The notes under the pieces were generated by a model that saw nothing but the letters and a program-made list of their open reading frames with translations, had not been told where the DNA came from and ran no database searches. 19,027 nucleotides of DNA from assembly GCA_045645985.1 (NCBI GenBank), contig JAZRJV010000014.1, positions 1-19,027 on the forward strand. Reading direction: 5' to 3'. Of this stretch, positions 15,009 to 19,027 are shown piece by piece; the first letter of the stretch is position 1; each line of letters begins with the position of its first letter. The DNA comes from RGIG9060 sp045645985. Lineage in GTDB: Bacteria > Spirochaetota > Spirochaetia > Treponematales > Treponemataceae. The position numbers were made by a program, and so were the translations under genes.

Positions 15009-15041
15009 TAAAATAGAAAATATAGGTGTTTAGATAGGTGG
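15009..15041 (+). promoter_or_regulatory. Likely -10 box and SD of the metNIQ operon
   Basis: TAAAAT at 15009-15014 is a good -10 box; the -35 region 17 nt upstream (TTCCAT) is poor. A leader of about 28 nt carries AGGTGG (15036-15041) 7 nt before the ATG, and ATAGGTG occurs twice (15022-15028 and 15034-15040). The 149-bp region shows no SAM riboswitch (S-box) elements, although met operons in other bacteria often have one. Confidence 0.4.
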
Positions 15042-15048
15042 TTTTTCG

Positions 15049-16119
15049 ATGAATATTACTTTAGAAAAATTAAAAAAAAGTTACACTACGCCAGATAGAA
15101 TTGTTCAGGCTGTAAAAGAAGTAAGTTTGAATATTCCTTCAAATAAGATTTTTGGAATTATCGGTAAAAGTGGGGCGGGGAAATCTTCTTTGGTTCGGCT
15201 TATCAGTTTGCTAGAAACTCCAGATTCTGGTGAAGTTTTATATGATGACAAAAGAGTTGATAATCTTTCAAAAAATGATTTAATTTTGCAACGCCGTAAA
15301 ATCGGAATGATTTTTCAAAACTTTGCGCTTTTTTCTTCTCGAACTGCAGGTGAAAATATTGCGTATCCAATGGAAATTTGTGGTTGCGCAAAAGATAAAA
15401 TTGAAAATCGTGTTAATGAACTTTTAGAAATTGTAGGGCTATCTGATAAAAAAAATGCTCCAGTTAGCACTTTGTCTGGTGGACAAAAACAGAGAATCGC
15501 TATTGCTCGAGCGTTGGCAAATAATCCTGATGTGCTTTTCTGTGATGAAGCAACAAGTGCGCTTGACCCACAAACAACAAAATCAATTTTATCTCTTATT
15601 CGTGACATCCAAAAAAAGATGAATCTTACAGTTGTAATGATTACTCATCAAATGGAAGTTGTTCGAGATGCTTGTGATTATGTTGCTGTTTTGGACGATG
15701 GTCTAGTTGTGGAACAAGGTAATGTTTTAGATATTTTTACTCATCCAAAGTCTAGCGTAACAAAAGATTTTCTTTCTCATCTTTCTTCTGAAAGTCAAGA
15801 TGAAATTTCTTCTTCAAAAAATGATAATTCTGATGTGCAAAGTGAAAAATTTGTGCGTTGGTCAAATGATGGAGGCGCATACATTTTGCGTTTCAAAGAT
15901 AATTTAACTGGAAAACCAATTTTAAGCCGACTTGCTCAAGAACTTTCTATGGATTTTAATATTCGTGCAGGTGGTATTCAGCATTTGAACGATTTTGAAG
16001 TTGGAACAATGCTTGTGGATTTTTACGGTGATGAAGAAAAAATAACAGAAGCAATAAAATATCTTGAAAACCATGGCGTAATCGTAGAAAAAGATGATTC
16101 AAAAGGAGTGAAAAACTAA
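15049..16119 (+). CDS. metN: Methionine ABC transporter, ATP-binding protein MetN
   Basis: The protein has 356 residues. It is the ATPase that powers import of methionine (D or L) through MetI. It shows the Walker A GKSGAGKS (39-46), the signature LSGGQ (142-146), the Walker B CDEATSALDP with Asp166-Glu167, and the H-loop His200. A linker of about 45 residues rich in Ser/Asp leads to a C-terminal NIL domain (about 267-350), the methionine-binding regulatory domain of MetN that inhibits transport when methionine is high. It is the first gene of metNIQ; metI begins 2 nt after its stop, and the metI SD lies inside the metN end. Confidence 0.95.
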   Translation: MNITLEKLKKSYTTPDRIVQAVKEVSLNIPSNKIFGIIGKSGAGKSSLVRLISLLETPDSGEVLYDDKRVDNLSKNDLILQRRKIGMIFQNFALFSSRTAGENIAYPMEICGCAKDKIENRVNELLEIVGLSDKKNAPVSTLSGGQKQRIAIARALANNPDVLFCDEATSALDPQTTKSILSLIRDIQKKMNLTVVMITHQMEVVRDACDYVAVLDDGLVVEQGNVLDIFTHPKSSVTKDFLSHLSSESQDEISSSKNDNSDVQSEKFVRWSNDGGAYILRFKDNLTGKPILSRLAQELSMDFNIRAGGIQHLNDFEVGTMLVDFYGDEEKITEAIKYLENHGVIVEKDDSKGVKN

Positions 16120-16121
16120 AT

Positions 16122-16787
16122 ATGATAAATTGGTCAGAACTTTTTACACTTACAGGAAATGCAACTTTGCAGACTCTTGCAATGGTTGGCGCTTCTACAG
16201 TTTTTTCAATGATTTTAGGTTTGCCTTTGGGAATTTTGCTTTGCATAACAGATCCAATTACAGGAATCACGCCCAAACCGATTCTTTACCAAGTGATAAC
16301 TAGAATCGTAAATGTTTTGCGTTCTTTTCCTTTTATCATTTTGATTATTTTGTTATTTCCACTTTCAAGATTGATTTTAGGAACTTCTATCGGAACTGCG
16401 GCAACTATCGTGCCTTTATCAATCGCGGCAGCTCCTTTTGTTGCAAGAATTATCGAAACTGCATTAAAAGAAGTTGATCCACTTGTTATTCAGGCTGCAA
16501 AATCTATGGGTTCTACAAATTCACAGATTATTTTCAAAGTGCTTTTGCCAGAAGCAATGCCTTCTTTGGTTTCTGGTGTTACTTTAACAATTATCAACTT
16601 GATTGGATATTCTGCCATGGCTGGTGCTGTTGGTGGTGGCGGACTAGGAGATTTGGCAATTCGTTATGGTTACCAAAGATTTAACACCCCAATTTTGATT
16701 GCGTCTGTTATCGTAATTCTTGTTTTGGTAGAAGTTATTCAATTTATCGGTACTAAAATTACAAGTACCTTGATGAAGAAAAGATAA
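16122..16787 (+). CDS. metI: Methionine ABC transporter, permease MetI
   Basis: This inner-membrane permease has 221 residues and about five hydrophobic spans. The cytoplasmic coupling helix carries the EAA-type motif (from Glu112, ALKEVDPLVIQAAKSMG, then LPEAMPSLVSG) that docks on MetN. The stretch GYSAMAGAVGGGGLGDLAIRYGYQRF is characteristic of MetI. The SD AAAGGAG lies within the end of metN, and the two genes are 2 nt apart, so translation is coupled. Normal length and intact. Confidence 0.95.
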   Translation: MINWSELFTLTGNATLQTLAMVGASTVFSMILGLPLGILLCITDPITGITPKPILYQVITRIVNVLRSFPFIILIILLFPLSRLILGTSIGTAATIVPLSIAAAPFVARIIETALKEVDPLVIQAAKSMGSTNSQIIFKVLLPEAMPSLVSGVTLTIINLIGYSAMAGAVGGGGLGDLAIRYGYQRFNTPILIASVIVILVLVEVIQFIGTKITSTLMKKR

Positions 16788-16828
16788 TTTTATAGAATAT
16801 TTTAAATTTATTTCAGGAGGAAATTAAA

Positions 16829-17623
16829 TTGAAGAATAAAATTTTATTTGTGGTTTTAGCTTTGGCTATGTTATGTTTTGCTGGTTGTGCAAAAAAAGAT
16901 GCTAGTGTTTTAACAGTAGGCGCAACTCCAGAACCTCACGCAGAAATGTTAAAGTTAGTTGTAGACAATCTTGCAGAAGATGGAATTACTCTCAAAGTTA
17001 TTGAATTTACAGATTATGTAACTCCAAATGAAGCTTTGGAAGGCGGACAAATTGATGCAAACTTCTTTCAACATCTTCCATACATGGATTCTTTCAATTC
17101 TGAAAGAGGTTACAATCTTGTAAACGCTGGCGGAATCCACATTGAACCAGTTGCTCTTTACTCAAAAAAAGTTTCATCACTTGCTGAACTAAAAGATGGT
17201 GCAACAATCGCAATTCCAAATGACCCAACAAATGAAGGAAGAGCTTTATTGCTTCTTCAATCTGCTGGTTTAATCAAACTTGATGAAAAAGCTGGAATTA
17301 CAGCAACTCCTCAGAACATCACAGAAAATCCTAAAAACATTAAATTTCACGAAATTGAAGCTGCATCTTTGCCAAGAGTTTTGTTAGATGTAGATGCTGC
17401 TGTTATCAACGGAAACTACGCAATTCCAGCTGGACTTAGTGCAAGTACAGACGGTCTTATCGTGGAAGGTGCTGATTCTCCTTATGTAAATATTATTGCA
17501 GTAAAATCAGGAAACGAAAATGCTGAAAAAATTACTGCTTTAGTAAAAGCTTTACAAACTGAAGAAATTGCAGAATTTATCGCACAAAAATATCCTAACG
17601 GTGAAGTTGTAAAAGTATTTTAA
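16829..17623 (+). CDS. metQ: Methionine-binding lipoprotein MetQ (NlpA family)
   Basis: The substrate-binding protein has 264 residues and delivers methionine to MetI. The start is TTG at 16829 with a perfect AGGAGG 8 nt upstream. The signal peptide is short and hydrophobic and ends in a lipobox with Cys20 (LCFAGC), so the mature protein is a lipid-anchored lipoprotein. The NlpA fold follows, with VGATPEPHAEML, FTDYVTPNEAL, DANFFQHLPY and IAIPNDPTNEGRALLLLQ, all family-typical. The TTG start may lower its output relative to metNI or balance it. It is the last gene of the operon. Its expected terminator appears to be disrupted by the IS element that starts about 40 nt downstream. Confidence 0.95.
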   Translation: MKNKILFVVLALAMLCFAGCAKKDASVLTVGATPEPHAEMLKLVVDNLAEDGITLKVIEFTDYVTPNEALEGGQIDANFFQHLPYMDSFNSERGYNLVNAGGIHIEPVALYSKKVSSLAELKDGATIAIPNDPTNEGRALLLLQSAGLIKLDEKAGITATPQNITENPKNIKFHEIEAASLPRVLLDVDAAVINGNYAIPAGLSASTDGLIVEGADSPYVNIIAVKSGNENAEKITALVKALQTEEIAEFIAQKYPNGEVVKVF

Positions 17624-17668
17624 TTAAACTTACTTCATTCTTAAAAATAAAAAGACTATCTAATGAAG

Positions 17669-17714
17669 TGCACCCCTAAAGTTGGACAAATAAAGTTCAA
17701 TTTTAGGAGGTGCA
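17669..17714 (+). promoter_or_regulatory. Hairpin in the IS left end that buries the transposase SD
   Basis: TGCACC-CCTAAA (17669-17680) pairs with TTTAGG-A-GGTGCA (17702-17714): 12 bp with one bulged A and a 21-nt loop, extendable outward by A-U and G-U pairs. The SD AGGAGG (17705-17710) lies entirely in the stem. Transcripts entering from metQ would contain both arms; transcripts starting inside the element would lack the left one. Confidence 0.6.
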
Positions 17715-17720
17715 TTTTTT

Positions 17721-18242
17721 ATGTCTAAATACTCAGAAGAGTATAAGTTAAGAGTTGTAAAAGCTTACATATCAGGAGAAGGTGGAACTGAAAGAGTTGC
17801 CAAAAAGTATAAAGTCGCAAGAACTATTCTTAAACAATGGGTTGCACAATATGAATTGACAGGAAGTTTTACAAAACCAACACGCCATTTTAGTGGAGAA
17901 TTTAAGCTAAAAGTGTTAAACTATCAGCAAGAGCATCATCTTTCAGATCTGCAAACAGCTTTGATTTTTGGGATAACAAATCAAGGGACAATCTGTGCAT
18001 GGCGAAAGAAGTATATTACCGGTGGTACAGAAGCTCTGTTTCAGAAACAAGGCAGGCGTTCAAAAATGCCAAAGAAAAGTTTAATACCGAACAAACCAAG
18101 AGAAGAATGGACGAAAGATGAAGAACTGGCATATCTTCGCATGGAGAATGAATACCTAAAAAAATTAACAGCCTTAATTCAGGAAGACAAACAACGGGAA
18201 AAAGACTCAAAGAACAAAAAATCAGAGTCATCAAAGAATTAA
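17721..18242 (+). CDS. IS3-family transposase OrfA (DNA-binding part)
   Basis: The 173-residue protein begins with an HTH_28-like helix-turn-helix (KYSEEYKLRVVKAY, GTERVAKKYKVARTILKQWV). A second one follows (about 57-97, FSGEFKLKVLNYQ ... TNQGTICAWRKKY), and then a leucine-zipper-like segment ELAYLRMENEYLKKLTALIQ (about 136-155) that mediates pairing. It binds the IS ends and can act as a regulator when made alone. A -1 frameshift near residue 147 would join it to OrfB. The ATG at 17721 follows AGGAGG by 10 nt. Confidence 0.9.
   Translation: MSKYSEEYKLRVVKAYISGEGGTERVAKKYKVARTILKQWVAQYELTGSFTKPTRHFSGEFKLKVLNYQQEHHLSDLQTALIFGITNQGTICAWRKKYITGGTEALFQKQGRRSKMPKKSLIPNKPREEWTKDEELAYLRMENEYLKKLTALIQEDKQREKDSKNKKSESSKN
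18158..18164 (+). other. Programmed -1 frameshift heptamer, OrfA to OrfAB
   Basis: Seven A's in the phase A-AAA-AAA (orfA codons CTA AAA AAA TTA) make a canonical X-XXY-YYZ slippery site, in the leucine-zipper region where the IS150 group shifts. The -1 frame stays open from here into OrfB. A second run of six A's (18216-18221, AAC AAA AAA TCA) is a weaker alternative. Confidence 0.55.
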
Positions 18243-19027
18243 GGCAGAATTACTCCGTTGCAGATATGACAAAACTTACAGGTTTGCCAAGAAGTTCATT
18301 TTACTACTCAGAATCGCATCCGAAACAGGATAAGCACAAAGAAGAACGTGAACTTGTCCAGCAGATTTATCATGCCAATAAAGGGCGATATGGGTACAGA
18401 AGAATTACTCTAGAATTCAGAAACAGAGGTTTTTCAACTAACCACAAAGTAATTCAGAAACTGATGCATGAAGAACATATTGTGTGTAAGGTTCGTCAGT
18501 ATAAATACAATTCGTATAAAGGTCAGATAGGCAAAGTAGCTCCTAATCTTTTGCAGCGAGATTTCAGTACAACAAAATCCAATGAGAAATGGGTTACTGA
18601 TGTTACTCAGTTTAATCTGTTTGGCACAAAGCTTTATCTTTCTCCAATTTTGGATTTGCATGACCAGTCACTAATCAGCTGGAATCTTTCAGAAAGTCCG
18701 AATTATGCCCAGACTGTTGATATGCTTGAAAAGGCATTTGCACAAATTCCTGATGGGACAAATCTGATTCTTCATTCTGATCAGGGTTGGCAGTACCAGA
18801 TGTATGATTATCAGAGGCGTTTGAAAGAAAAAGGAATCCGACAGAGCATGTCCAGAAAAGGGAATTGTCTTGATAATTCTGTAATGGAAAATTTCTTTGG
18901 TTTATTAAAATCTGAGCTTTTGTATTTACAGGAGTTTGAGTCTGTTGAACATTTCAAAAAGGAATTGATTGAATACTTGTCTTGGTACAACGAAAAAAGA
19001 ATTAAAGTAAAATTAAAAGGACTGACC
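18164..19027 (+). CDS. IS3-family transposase OrfB (DDE integrase), 3' end outside window
   Basis: The frame -1 to orfA is open from the slippery site to the end of the window and has no stop, so the gene is 3'-incomplete. It has no good start near its beginning (first ATG at 18266), which fits expression as an OrfAB fusion. The integrase core is clear: an HTH_21-like region (NKGRYGYRRITLEFRNRG), the first Asp in WVTDVT (18599-18601), the second Asp in LHSDQGWQY (18779-18781), and Glu in NSVMENFFG (18887-18889) with Lys seven residues on (18908-18910). This is the DDE-K signature. The window ends inside the last helices (YNEKRIKVKLKGLT). Confidence 0.9.
   Translation, partial: MNSLNSGRQTTGKRLKEQKIRVIKELRQNYSVADMTKLTGLPRSSFYYSESHPKQDKHKEERELVQQIYHANKGRYGYRRITLEFRNRGFSTNHKVIQKLMHEEHIVCKVRQYKYNSYKGQIGKVAPNLLQRDFSTTKSNEKWVTDVTQFNLFGTKLYLSPILDLHDQSLISWNLSESPNYAQTVDMLEKAFAQIPDGTNLILHSDQGWQYQMYDYQRRLKEKGIRQSMSRKGNCLDNSVMENFFGLLKSELLYLQEFESVEHFKKELIEYLSWYNEKRIKVKLKGLT

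Larger units (their letters stand above)
17664..19027 (+). mobile_element. IS3-family insertion sequence (IS150-group-like), right end outside window
   Basis: Two overlapping reading frames (orfA with helix-turn-helix domains, orfB with a DDE integrase core) in a -1 relation define IS3. The left end appears to begin with TGAAGTGCACCCCTAAAG at about 17664, similar in pattern to terminal repeats of the IS150 group; an alternative TG at 17669 is possible. The right inverted repeat and the 3-5 bp target duplication lie past 19027, so exact ends cannot be confirmed. The element is open in both frames and looks potentially active. Confidence 0.85.

Noticed and set aside
14900..15048. SAM riboswitch (S-box) upstream of metNIQ
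   Set aside because: No S-box consensus stems or long leader fit in the 149-bp region, which also holds the divergent PHP promoter.
18434..18661. Minus-strand frame opposite orfB
   Set aside because: OrfB carries the DDE core in the other strand and is clearly the coding frame.

Overview
The window looks like the chromosome of a low-GC spirochete, most likely a Treponema-like bacterium. This is inferred from very AT-rich coding, a FliL-type single-pass protein, a lipoprotein-type MetQ and the overall style of the proteins; no rRNA or other phylogenetic marker is present. No tRNA, rRNA or CRISPR array was seen.

Positions 1-8175 are an accessory, defence-type region. It opens with the 3' end of an unrecognised plus-strand gene (1-517). 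A minus-strand cassette (1896 to 645) follows, with three small unknown proteins: one built of two internal repeats, one Cys/His-rich and HNH-like, and one of about 209 residues. The cassette has an elaborate leader containing a tiny ORF with a perfect Shine-Dalgarno (SD) sequence and three dyads. Divergent from it runs an operon-like series: an AAA ATPase of RloA/AAA_15 type, a TOPRIM-like RloB protein, and a full-length type I restriction subunit HsdR. No HsdM or HsdS lies in the window. A Phd/YefM antitoxin and PIN-domain toxin pair closes the region.

Positions 8262-17623 look like ordinary chromosome. They hold a MATE exporter; a minus-strand set (FliL-like protein, small membrane protein, ECF sigma factor, zinc-type anti-sigma factor); a large two-span membrane protein with a long acidic cytoplasmic tail; a hotdog thioesterase; a PHP-family histidinol-phosphatase-like enzyme; and a complete metNIQ methionine ABC transporter operon. 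The sigma factor's coding frame runs upstream of its first in-frame ATG with no normal start. An ATG one nucleotide out of frame suggests a frameshift near its 5' end.

The right edge (about 17664-19027) is the left part of an IS3-family (IS150-group-like) insertion sequence with orfA, a -1 frameshift site and an incomplete orfB. It seems to have landed in the metQ terminator. A hairpin formed by its left end would bury the transposase SD.

A recurring theme is that five unrelated genes (antitoxin, MATE, FliL-like, thioesterase, PHP) lack an SD and have a sigma70-like promoter whose -10 box ends 6-7 nt before the ATG. This predicts leaderless mRNAs, whereas the operon genes here carry ordinary SDs.
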